64,000 nt of DNA, from the NCBI RefSeq assembly GCF_037094465.1, contig NZ_CP146609.1, forward strand, positions 2,599,501 to 2,663,500. Reading direction: 5' to 3'. The notes beneath the pieces are model-generated. The model made no database searches. It saw nothing but the letters and a program-made list of their open reading frames with translations, and had not been told where the DNA came from. Origin of the DNA: Pseudodesulfovibrio sp. 5S69 (GTDB taxonomy: Bacteria; Desulfobacterota; Desulfovibrionia; Desulfovibrionales; Desulfovibrionaceae). The stretch's first letter is position 1. Each line of letters opens with the position of its first letter. A program made the position numbers and the translations under genes. This document shows, piece by piece, positions 54,625-64,000 of the stretch.

Positions 54625-54872
54625 GCGGAACTCCTCCTGATCCAATTCTCAACGCGTTGACAATTCTGACAAACCGAGGCCGCCAAAACTTGCCGGACCG
54701 ACTTTTTACACATTTTTTAGTTAAAAATCCATACTTAATAATTTAAACGGTTGTTTCATGGTAATTATTTGATATTATTCATTAAACACTATTTTAAAAG
54801 ATTTGCAAGATAGGGGAAGAAAAGCTATTTAGGGCACCGCCAAAACCACACCAGAAAACGAGAATATCCAAC

Positions 54873-56291
54873 GTGAGCATAGACGGACACAAGATACTCA
54901 TTGCCAACAGAGGCGAGATCGCCGTGCGGATCATGGAGGCATGCTCCGACCTCGGCCTGCCCTTCGCGGCCCTGTATACGGAAGAGGACTCCCAGTCCGG
55001 CCACCTGGACGTGGCCCGCAGGCTGGGCGGAGAAAGATCCCTGTACCGAATCCACAACTACCTCGACGCCGGGGACATCCTGTCCGTGGCCGACGAGGCC
55101 GGGGCCACGGCCATCCACCCCGGATACGGCTTTTTTTCCGAAAACTACCGCTTCGCCCGGCGCGTGGTCCAGCGGGACCGCCCCATGACCTTCATCGGCC
55201 CCTCCTGGGAGGTCATCCGGGACCTGGGCGACAAGATCAACACCAAGCGCATCGCCCGCGCCCTGGGCGTCCCCACCGTGCCCGGCTCGGACCGGGCCAT
55301 ATATGATGAATTGGAGGCCGAGGCCATTGCCGAGAGCCTGTTCGAATTCCAGGCCAAGATGGGAATAAAGAGGCCCGTGGTCCTGGTCAAGGCCTCGGCG
55401 GGCGGCGGCGGCATGGGCATCGACGAGTGCGAAGACATGGCCCGCTTCCGGCAGACCTATCGGCGCATCCGTAACTATTCTCTGCGGACCTTCAACGATG
55501 AAGGCGTACTCATCGAGCAGCGCGTGTTCAACTTCAACCACCTGGAAGTGCAGATCGTGTCCGACCGGTCCGGGACCAACCCGGTCCACTTCGGCACCCG
55601 TAACTGTTCGGTCCAGTCGCCCGGCCTGCAGAAACGCATAGAAGTGGCCCCCGGCTTCTGGCCGCAGGGGCTCCGCTACACGTTCGACGCGGGCAAACTC
55701 CTGGACGACATCACCCGCTACTCCCTCTCTATCGCCAAGGAGATCAAGTACGACAACGTCGGCACCTGGGAGTGGATCGTCACCCCGAACGGCGAGCCGT
55801 TCCTCATGGAGGTGAACACCCGCATCCAGGTGGAGAACGGCGTGTCGGCCTGTATCAGCTCGGTCAAGGGCGACCGTGACGTGAACCTGGTCCGCGAGCA
55901 GATCCGCATCGGCCTGGGCGACCCTTTGGGCTATACCCAGGACGACGTGTCCTTCGACGGCGTGGGCATCGAATACCGGCTCATCGCCGAGGACACCGAG
56001 AGCGGCTTCGCCCCCTGGGTGGGCAAGATCGAGGAGCTCAAGTGGCCGGACCGCGAGTGGCTGACAATGCACACGCACGTACCCACGGACCGCACCTACC
56101 AGATCCCCACCGAGTACGATCCCAACCTGGCCCTGGCCATCATCTGGGGCAAGGACCTGGAAGAAGCGAAGGCGCGCGGCCTCCAGTTCCTGAACGAACT
56201 CAGGCTGAACGGCTCGGACTCCTCCGGAGGAGCCATGAAGTCGAACATCCCCTTTCTGATCGCAAAAACCGCCAACCTCCTCGAATTCTAA
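54873..56291 (+). CDS. accC: Biotin carboxylase subunit of an acyl-CoA carboxylase
   Basis: This 472-residue ATP-grasp enzyme carboxylates biotin on a carrier protein. It shows ILIANRGEIAVRIMEACSDLG, GATAIHPGYGFFSENYRFA, the glycine-rich VVLVKASAGGGGMG, HLEVQIVSDRSG, and the catalytic EVNTRIQVENGVS. The start is GTG at 54873. A carboxyltransferase gene follows 4 bases after its stop. No biotin carrier protein gene is seen in this pair, so the carrier is encoded elsewhere. Confidence 0.92.
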   Translation: MSIDGHKILIANRGEIAVRIMEACSDLGLPFAALYTEEDSQSGHLDVARRLGGERSLYRIHNYLDAGDILSVADEAGATAIHPGYGFFSENYRFARRVVQRDRPMTFIGPSWEVIRDLGDKINTKRIARALGVPTVPGSDRAIYDELEAEAIAESLFEFQAKMGIKRPVVLVKASAGGGGMGIDECEDMARFRQTYRRIRNYSLRTFNDEGVLIEQRVFNFNHLEVQIVSDRSGTNPVHFGTRNCSVQSPGLQKRIEVAPGFWPQGLRYTFDAGKLLDDITRYSLSIAKEIKYDNVGTWEWIVTPNGEPFLMEVNTRIQVENGVSACISSVKGDRDVNLVREQIRIGLGDPLGYTQDDVSFDGVGIEYRLIAEDTESGFAPWVGKIEELKWPDREWLTMHTHVPTDRTYQIPTEYDPNLALAIIWGKDLEEAKARGLQFLNELRLNGSDSSGGAMKSNIPFLIAKTANLLEF

Positions 56292-56295
56292 GCCT

Positions 56296-58542
56296 ATGAA
56301 TATAGAAAAAACACTCCAGTCCCTGCTGGGCCGGGTGACCTACGCCCGCGACATCCTGGGCAACAAATCCCGCCCCGAGTTGGACGCGTTCGCCACGGAA
56401 ATCGGCGACTTCCAGGAAAAGAACGCCGACCTTTCCGAGGATCAGGCCATTCGAGCCGTGGAATCCCTGGAAAAGCGGCTGTCCGCCATGGAGACCGCCA
56501 TCGACGCCCAACTGACCGCCATGGACAAGGTGCGCATCGTCCGCCACCCCCAACGGGCCAGCCTCAAGGACATTCTCGAAAACGTCTACGACAACTACGC
56601 CGAGATGGGCGGACAGGACGAACACTCCATCGATCCCGGCATGCTCATCGCCCGCGCCTACATCACCCGGCGGCGCGGCAAGAAGATCATCAACCAGCCG
56701 GTCATGGTCGTGGGCCAGGAAAAAGGCCACGGCGAGGAATTCCGCAACGGCGGGTCCATCAAGCCGTGGGGCAACTCCAAGGCGCTGAAGTACATGAAGG
56801 TCGCGGCCAGGGAGCAGATCCCCATCCACGCCTACGTGAACACGCCGGGCTCCTACCCCATCGAGGACTTTCCGGGCGCCGCCCAGCAGATAGCCGAGAA
56901 CATTTATGAAATGGCCGGGCTCGACGTGCCCATCGTGGCCATCTTCTCCGAAGGCGGCTCGGGCGGAGCCGAGGCCATCGGCATGGCCGACAAGCGGCTC
57001 ATGCTCTCCCACGGCTATTACTCGGTCATCTCACCCGAGGGCGCGGCCGCCATCGAGGGCCGCATCCGCGGGAGCGAGCGCGCCCCGGCCGAACTCATCG
57101 AGTCCTGCGCCATGGCCCAGAAAATCACCGCCCAGGACAACCTGGCGGGCGGGTACATCGACGAGATCATCCAGGAGCCGCCGCTGGGCGCGCGGGCCGA
57201 TCACTTCGATTTCTTCAAGCAAGTCCGCGAGCAGGTCATCCGGGCCACGGACGAGGTCGCCCTGAACGTGCGCGGCGTACGCCTGTTCCGCGCCGTGGCC
57301 CTGCGCCATTTCAAGAAGAATACCGACGTCATCGTCCGCTGGTCCCTGAACGAAAAAGCCCGCGAGCGCCTGGTCGCCAAGCGGTTCCGCAAATACCGCC
57401 GCCTGGCCCAGCACGCCTACCAGGACAACCGCTCCCTGCTGGAGAAACTCAGCGCCACCAGTTCGGGCATCGTCTCCAACACGGCCAGCCTGATTCTGTA
57501 CGGGCTGATCAAGCCGTTCAAGCACCGCGTGGAGCGGATTGTCGAAGAGGCTTCGGACGAGATCCACGTGATCACGGCCAAGTTCGACGCCGTGTTCCGC
57601 GGCCTGCTCAAGAAGATCGGCGTAAAACCGGGCATGGACAAACAAAAGGAACTGGAGCTGACCGGACTATCCCAGGCCGAGCCCGAAGCGCCCGCCCTGG
57701 TCAACGACAGTGACTACGTCAGCCCCCAGGCCCGCCAGGACCGCGAGATATCCTGCCCCCACGCGAGCAAGCGCGGCTGCCTGGACATCTGGGCGCGGGA
57801 CCTGTTCACGGACTACGCCGGGGTCTGCCCCAACTGTGGTTACAACTTCCCCATGGAGTACCAGTGGTATCTCCACAACGTCTTCGACCGAGGCTCGGTG
57901 CGCGAGTTCAACCGTGACATCGCCTCGGGCAACCCGACCGGCTTCCCCAACTTCGACGCCCGGGTCGAAGCGGCCAAAAAGAAGACAGGCCTGGAATCCA
58001 GCTGTCTGACCTTCAACGCCAGCCTCGAAGGGCTGCGCGTCACTTGCGCCACCCTGGTGGCCAACTTCCGCGGCGGGTCCGTGGGCGCAGCCGAGGGCGA
58101 AAAGTTCATCCGCGCCCTGGAGTTGGCCCAGACCAAGCACCAGCCCTTCCTGGCCTACATCCACGGCACGGCGGGCATCCGCATCCAGGAGGGCGTCAAC
58201 GGCCTGATCCAGATGCCCAGGGTGACCATGGCCGTACGCCGCTACATTGAGGAAGGCGGCCTGTACATCGTCCTGTACGACACCAACTCCTATGCCGGTC
58301 CCGTGGCCTCGTTCCTGGGCTGCTCGCCCTACCAGTACGCGGTGCGCTCCTCCCGCATCGGATTCGCCGGCCCCGGCGTCATCAAGGAAACCACCGGACT
58401 GGAGATCCCGCCCAACTACCATAATTGCTACAAGGCCCTGTCTCGGGGCCACATTCAGGGCGTGTGGAGCCGCAAGGACATCCGCAAGAACCTGCACCAG
58501 GCCTTCCTGACCATCGGCGGACGGAACCTCTACTACCGCTAA
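56296..58542 (+). CDS. Fused acyl-CoA carboxylase carboxyltransferase (alpha + beta)
   Basis: This 748-residue protein joins an AccA-like first half (GRVTYARDILGNKSRPEL, YVNTPGSYPIEDFPGAAQQIAENIYEM and IFSEGGSGGAEAIGMADKRLML) to an AccD-like second half. The latter begins with a zinc ribbon near residue 485-518 (cysteines in SCPHASKRGC and GVCPNCGYNFP) and has YIHGTAGIRIQEGVNGLIQMPR. The order is alpha then beta, opposite to the common beta-alpha fusion of propionyl-type enzymes. It should move the carboxyl group from biotin to acyl-CoA, mainly acetyl-CoA for fatty acid synthesis. Confidence 0.9.
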   Translation: MNIEKTLQSLLGRVTYARDILGNKSRPELDAFATEIGDFQEKNADLSEDQAIRAVESLEKRLSAMETAIDAQLTAMDKVRIVRHPQRASLKDILENVYDNYAEMGGQDEHSIDPGMLIARAYITRRRGKKIINQPVMVVGQEKGHGEEFRNGGSIKPWGNSKALKYMKVAAREQIPIHAYVNTPGSYPIEDFPGAAQQIAENIYEMAGLDVPIVAIFSEGGSGGAEAIGMADKRLMLSHGYYSVISPEGAAAIEGRIRGSERAPAELIESCAMAQKITAQDNLAGGYIDEIIQEPPLGARADHFDFFKQVREQVIRATDEVALNVRGVRLFRAVALRHFKKNTDVIVRWSLNEKARERLVAKRFRKYRRLAQHAYQDNRSLLEKLSATSSGIVSNTASLILYGLIKPFKHRVERIVEEASDEIHVITAKFDAVFRGLLKKIGVKPGMDKQKELELTGLSQAEPEAPALVNDSDYVSPQARQDREISCPHASKRGCLDIWARDLFTDYAGVCPNCGYNFPMEYQWYLHNVFDRGSVREFNRDIASGNPTGFPNFDARVEAAKKKTGLESSCLTFNASLEGLRVTCATLVANFRGGSVGAAEGEKFIRALELAQTKHQPFLAYIHGTAGIRIQEGVNGLIQMPRVTMAVRRYIEEGGLYIVLYDTNSYAGPVASFLGCSPYQYAVRSSRIGFAGPGVIKETTGLEIPPNYHNCYKALSRGHIQGVWSRKDIRKNLHQAFLTIGGRNLYYR

Positions 58543-58568
58543 CTCCTTCCCCCGATTCGGCAAAACGA

Positions 58569-58595
58569 GGCAGCCCGTGCGGGCTGCCTTTTTTT
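58569..58595 (+). terminator. Terminator after the carboxyltransferase gene
   Basis: GGCAGCCC/GGGCTGCC (58569-58576 with 58581-58588) is followed by seven T residues, 26 bases after the stop codon. Confidence 0.92.
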
Positions 58596-58792
58596 GTCCT
58601 GAAACACAATTTTGGGCGACCTGTCACCAGTCGGTAACAACCGAACCCGCAACGCATGTAACAGAGTCGGGGCGCATGTCACTTGGCGGTGCCTGCATTG
58701 CCGTCCAAGCGGCAAAATGGTGAAACCCTTCTATCCATGCAACCTCGTCAACACGCACTCAATCTGCCCTACTCAGCCACAGGGGGACGACG

Positions 58793-61027
58793 ATGCACAC
58801 GGGACTAGCGACAGAGATGCTGACCAATCTTCCCACGGGGACCATGTTGACCCGAACCCTCGTGCTCATCACCATCCGGGACTATACCAAACTCAGGGAG
58901 ATGTACGGACAGAGCTTCGTCGACCTCCTGGAAAAGGAACTCGGTGATTCCCTGGGGGCCACCGCGGCGGGCAACAACGCCCGAGGCATCCGCGTCACCC
59001 GGCCCACTGCGGGCAAGGCCGCCTTTCTCGTCCCCCAGGACAATAACCCGGCCGACATCGCCTACGAATACAAGACCCAGGCCCAGAAGGACCTGGAACC
59101 GACCATGCTCCGCCATACCGGCCTGGGCATCGACCTCGGCATGGGCTTCGCCCCGATCACCTACCATGAGGAAGACGGCGGCTGGGATGCGGCCATGCAC
59201 AAGGCGCTGAGCATCGCCCTGCGTATGGAGAGCCGTCCCCTGGACATGAACGAGCTGTCCATCACCGGCCGGTTCAACACCATCCTGGTTCAGGGATGGG
59301 TCTCGGCCCACTACCAACCCATCCTCGACTTCCGCACGGACACCATCCTGGGCTGGGAGGCCCTGGCGCGCGGCCCCGAGGGGTCCGCCTTCCGCTCCCC
59401 GGTCATGCTCTTCCAGACCGCCGAGGAACTCGGCCGTCTGTTCGCCCTGGAAAAACTCTGCCGGGAGGCGGCCATCCGCAACGTGGGCGAACTCAAGGAC
59501 GGCCAGAAACTCTTCCTGAACATCCACCCCAAGACCATGGCCGACCCGGCCTTCTCGCCCGGCCAGACCTTGGAACTCATGGACAAGTACGGATTGACCC
59601 CTGACAACGTGGTCTTCGAGATCACCGAGCAGCACTCGGTCCAGGACTTCGACCTTTTCTACCGGACTCTGGCTCACTACCGCAGCCAGGGGTTCCAGAT
59701 CGCGGTGGACGACGCGGGTGCGGGCTACGCGGGCCTGACCCTCATCGCCGAGCTCCAGCCCGATTACATCAAGCTCGACAAGTCGCTCATCGACGACATC
59801 CACAAGGACCCGGTCAAGCGAGCCCTAGTCGAAACCACGGCCACCTTCGCGGACAAGATCGGCTCCCGGATCATCGGTGAGGGCATCGAGACCCGTGATC
59901 AGGCGGTCTGCCTCAAGGACATCGGCGTGCACTGTGGACAGGGCTATTTCCTGGCCCGCCCGGCCGCACCCAAGCCGGATGTCAACGAGGAGTGCCGTCA
60001 CCTCAAGACCGTGGGCGACATCGCCAACAACATCATCTGCTCCCCGCCCGTGGGCGACCTAGCCAAGGCCCCCCACTCCATGGAGTTGTCCTGCCTGGTC
60101 TCCACGGCCCACGACTTCTTCCGCAAGAACGACAGCTTCACCAACATCGTGGTGGTCCGCGACAACGTGCCCAAAGGGCTGGTCATGGAATACCACCTCA
60201 ACCGCCAGCTTTCCTCCCAGTTCGGCATCGCCCTGTACCACAAGCGGTCCATCGACGCGGTCATGGACAAGAGCCCGCTCATCGTGGATGTGGATATGCC
60301 TGTGGAACAGGCCGCGCGCACGGCCATGAAGCGCGAGCACATCAAGGCCTACGACGACATCATCGTGACCAAGAAGGGATTGCTCTACGGCGTGGTCACT
60401 GTCCAGGACATGCTCAACGTCCTGGCCAAGATCCAGGTGGAGATGGCCAAGGGCACCAATCCCTTGACCGGCCTGCCTGGAAACGTCGCCATTGAACAGG
60501 AGGTCGAGTCGCGCATCAAGCAGAAACGACCCTTCTCCATCATCTACGGCGATCTGGATCATTTCAAGGTCTACAACGACACCTACGGATTCAAGAACGG
60601 CGACCGGATCATCAAGCTGGCCGCGGACATCATGTCCTGGGCCACGCGCAAGCACGGGCCCAGCGATGCCCGGCTGTGTCATATCGGCGGCGACGATTTC
60701 GTACTCATCACGCCGCCCGACGCGGTCCGGCGGCTCTGCAAGTCCATCACCCGCTGCTTCGGCCGCCTGGTCAAGAACTGCTACTGCCTCGAAGACCAGC
60801 AGCGCGGCTGGATACAGGCCAAGGGCCGTGACGACAAGGAACGCAAATATCCCCTGGTAACCATCTCGCTCGGCGTCATCGAAATCGACGGCCCCTGCTC
60901 CCTTATGGAAATCGGCGAGCGCGCCGCGCACATCAAGAAATACGCCAAATCCATCCCCGGCAACTCCGTGGCCATCGACCGCAGACCCGCCGTGGGCAAG
61001 GTCGAATCGTCCAACGTCTGCAAATGA
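58793..61027 (+). CDS. EAL - CBS - GGDEF c-di-GMP protein
   Basis: This 744-residue soluble protein has an N-terminal region (1-140) that looks like a degenerate nucleotide-cyclase fold and an EAL phosphodiesterase domain (about 155-400). A CBS pair (about 420-545; VVRDNVPKGLVMEY and DDIIVTKKGLLYGVVTVQDML) and a C-terminal GGDEF domain (about 565-730) follow. The EAL catalytic set is intact: GWEALARG, LNIHPKT, FEITEQ, VDDAGAGYAG, KLDKSLI and GEGIET. The GGDEF motif reads GGDDF, so cyclase activity is doubtful and it may bind GTP as an allosteric domain. CBS may sense adenine nucleotides. Confidence 0.92.
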   Translation: MHTGLATEMLTNLPTGTMLTRTLVLITIRDYTKLREMYGQSFVDLLEKELGDSLGATAAGNNARGIRVTRPTAGKAAFLVPQDNNPADIAYEYKTQAQKDLEPTMLRHTGLGIDLGMGFAPITYHEEDGGWDAAMHKALSIALRMESRPLDMNELSITGRFNTILVQGWVSAHYQPILDFRTDTILGWEALARGPEGSAFRSPVMLFQTAEELGRLFALEKLCREAAIRNVGELKDGQKLFLNIHPKTMADPAFSPGQTLELMDKYGLTPDNVVFEITEQHSVQDFDLFYRTLAHYRSQGFQIAVDDAGAGYAGLTLIAELQPDYIKLDKSLIDDIHKDPVKRALVETTATFADKIGSRIIGEGIETRDQAVCLKDIGVHCGQGYFLARPAAPKPDVNEECRHLKTVGDIANNIICSPPVGDLAKAPHSMELSCLVSTAHDFFRKNDSFTNIVVVRDNVPKGLVMEYHLNRQLSSQFGIALYHKRSIDAVMDKSPLIVDVDMPVEQAARTAMKREHIKAYDDIIVTKKGLLYGVVTVQDMLNVLAKIQVEMAKGTNPLTGLPGNVAIEQEVESRIKQKRPFSIIYGDLDHFKVYNDTYGFKNGDRIIKLAADIMSWATRKHGPSDARLCHIGGDDFVLITPPDAVRRLCKSITRCFGRLVKNCYCLEDQQRGWIQAKGRDDKERKYPLVTISLGVIEIDGPCSLMEIGERAAHIKKYAKSIPGNSVAIDRRPAVGKVESSNVCK

Positions 61028-61116
61028 TATTTTGTTAAAGCAGGACTTGAAGGCCGCTCAATGGCTATGGATGAATAAATTCGCCTCCGGCGGCCGGAAC
61101 GCTGCCCCGGACCCCG

Positions 61117-61357
61117 CCAGAGAACCTTTTGAAAAAGGTTCTCTGGACTCTCCAAAACTTTTTGGTGCTCGCTGCGCTCGAAGCCGTGCGAACGCATCAC
61201 CTGCCTCATCCGCCTCCATCGACAACTCCTCACTAGATAGCCTCATTTAGGCTCCCTACCCCGCGAAGCGGCAAAAAAAGTTTCGGAAGGGAGAAGGGAT
61301 GGAGGTCCGGGAAGGAGAGGGAAACCCTTTCCTCGAAGAGTTTCCCTCTCCCTTCCC
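61117..61357. repeat. Intergenic two-hairpin palindromic module, copy 2
   Basis: In the 396 bases between the EAL gene and ettA there is no gene. A 13-bp hairpin (61117-61129 with 61134-61146) comes first. Next come CCAAAACTTTTTGG (61152-61165), a variable middle, AAAAAAAGTTTCGG and GGGATGGAGG. A long hairpin with one bulge ends it (61309-61325 with 61340-61357, arms around GGGAAGGAGAGGGAAAC). Order and key strings match 3497-3770. Confidence 0.6.
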
Positions 61358-61380
61358 CGGCTGCCGCAGGCATGCACGAC

Positions 61381-61411
61381 GAAAAAGGGCCGGTGAAACC
61401 GGCCCTTTTTC
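61381..61411. terminator. Bidirectional terminator downstream of ettA
   Basis: GGGCCGGT/ACCGGCCC (61387-61394 with 61398-61405) is flanked by five A and five T. It ends the ettA transcript on the minus strand. Confidence 0.9.
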
Positions 61412-61423
61412 GTCGTGTGGTAT

Positions 61424-63106
<1,683 letters not shown>

Positions 63107-63146
63107 GCATTGACCTCGTTGAAAGTGGATTTCGTAAGCAGCCGCT

Positions 63147-63977
63147 TTAGGTATACGACTGCAACACCGCTTTCAAGTCGTTTTTGTCGTAACCGTGCTC
63201 AGCGAGCCTGTCTCCGTGCCCGAAGACCGGTTTGTCCTCGCGGTAGATGACACCCAGCGGGATCCGGTCGCCGAACTCCTCGCTCAGGGTCATGGCCGAC
63301 GCCCAGTCGGTGGGGTCGTGATCCTCAAGGATGTAGGTGCGCTCCTTGTACCAGGCGTAGGTGTTGACCTTGTTGAAGGAGACGCAGGGCTGGAGGATGT
63401 CCACCAGGGAGAAACCCTTGTGGGCCATGGCCTCCTTGATGGTCGCGACCAGGTGTTCGGACTCGCCGGAGAAGGCCCGGGCCACGAAGCTCGCGCGCAT
63501 GGCCACGGTGGTGGCCACGGGGTTGAAGCCGTCGGACCGGTTGCCTTCGGGCTGGGCCTTGGTCACGTGGCCGCGCGCCGAGGTCGGGCTGGCCTGGCCC
63601 TTGGTCAGGCCGTAGATCTGGTTGTCGTGGACGAGCACGGTCAGGTCCATGTTGCGCCGCACGGCGGCCAGGAAGTGATTGCCGCCCTCGCCGTAGCTGC
63701 ATCCGTCGCCGGAGGAGACGAGCACGTGCATCTTCGGGTTGGCCATCTTGATGCCCTGGGCCACTGGCAGCGACCGGCCGTGGAGTCCGTTGAACATGTT
63801 GCAGCGCATGTAGTGCGGCAACTTGGCCGCCTGGCCGATGCCGGAGGATATGATGATGTCGTGGGGCGCGAGGTCCTGTTCGGCCAGGGCCTGCTTAAGG
63901 CACTTTACGATGGAGAAGTTGCCGCAGCCCGGACACCACGCGGTCTCGAATTCGCCGTATTCTTCGATGGAAACCAT
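63147..63977 (-). CDS. korB: 2-oxoacid:ferredoxin oxidoreductase, beta subunit (KorB type)
   Basis: This 276-residue thiamine pyrophosphate subunit has the Fe-S/TPP start EFETAWCPGCGNFSIVKCL, IISSGIGQAAKLPHYM, the TPP-Mg motif VSSGDGCSYGEGGNHFLAAVRRN with QIYGLTKGQASPTS, and DILQPCVSFNKVNTYAWYKE. It oxidises a 2-oxoacid with coenzyme A and reduces ferredoxin. The sequence is closest in style to 2-oxoglutarate or branched-chain enzymes. A TAG at 63993-63995 is probably the end of the alpha subunit gene, which lies outside the window. Confidence 0.93.
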   Translation of the reverse strand: MVSIEEYGEFETAWCPGCGNFSIVKCLKQALAEQDLAPHDIIISSGIGQAAKLPHYMRCNMFNGLHGRSLPVAQGIKMANPKMHVLVSSGDGCSYGEGGNHFLAAVRRNMDLTVLVHDNQIYGLTKGQASPTSARGHVTKAQPEGNRSDGFNPVATTVAMRASFVARAFSGESEHLVATIKEAMAHKGFSLVDILQPCVSFNKVNTYAWYKERTYILEDHDPTDWASAMTLSEEFGDRIPLGVIYREDKPVFGHGDRLAEHGYDKNDLKAVLQSYT

Positions 63978-64000
63978 AGTTCGCTCCCTGGTCTAGAGGA

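Overview
The window is GC-rich, densely coding and typical of a sulfate-reducing member of the Desulfovibrionaceae (Desulfovibrio / Pseudodesulfovibrio type). The lineage call rests on the gene set: a PxxKW cysteine-rich small protein, a fused acyl-CoA carboxyltransferase (AccA-like + AccD-like), a 2-oxoacid:ferredoxin oxidoreductase, a mannose-family PTS attached to an rpoN-hpf-ptsN-rapZ operon, a small clostridial-type ferredoxin, and a UshA-like gene with an in-frame UGA that is best read as selenocysteine. This is inference from content, not a database match.

Layout. 0-3.5 kb, plus strand: an ABC importer (binding protein tail, permease, ATPase), then ndk and proC. 3.8-13 kb, minus strand: cbiB, then a macromolecular-synthesis operon rpsU-yqeY-mutS2-dnaG-rpoD, a small membrane protein, hup and rsmA. 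13-26.8 kb, plus strand: methylthioadenosine/adenine salvage (apt, mtnP, mtaD), a PxxKW protein, an M20 hydrolase, mnmG, then corC-like, lnt, prfB (with its +1 frameshift), a diguanylate cyclase and a MinD-like ATPase, then an HU/IHF-like gene, the UshA-like selenoprotein candidate and dapA. 27-38.8 kb, minus strand: ppaC behind a CRP/FNR-type palindrome, then, in transcription order, pyrG-kdsA-kdsC-lptC-lptA-lptB and rpoN-hpf-ptsN-rapZ-manX-type IIA-IIB-IIC. 39-40.7 kb, plus strand: purQ, tadA and a NifX/NifB-like protein.

41.6-44.7 kb is a decayed integrative element next to tRNA-Ser(CGA). It has a broken tyrosine integrase preceded by clustered GGGGGCAA/TTGCCCCC boxes, two IS3-family fragments, a clearly AT-rich SAM methyltransferase as cargo, and matching boxes at the right end. 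44.8-50.9 kb is a loose set of lipoproteins, small membrane proteins, an alkyltransferase-like protein, an EamA permease, a ferredoxin and a TSUP permease, with about 1 kb at 46.6-47.6 kb that has no convincing gene. 51-64 kb holds a CHASE2 adenylate cyclase, an FAD oxidoreductase, the biotin carboxylase/carboxyltransferase pair, an EAL-CBS-GGDEF protein, ettA and a KorB-type subunit that reaches the right edge.

Themes: envelope lipopolysaccharide assembly (kds, lpt, lnt), nucleotide-based signalling (two c-di-GMP proteins, one cAMP cyclase, a possible CRP/FNR site), and translation recoding or slippage. Three genes (rpsU, PTS IIC, integrase) each look one base short in an A/T homopolymer. 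Either the assembly has homopolymer errors or these are real slippage sites. Related palindromic modules sit between genes at 3.5 and 61.1 kb, and a partial relative lies at 27.0 kb.
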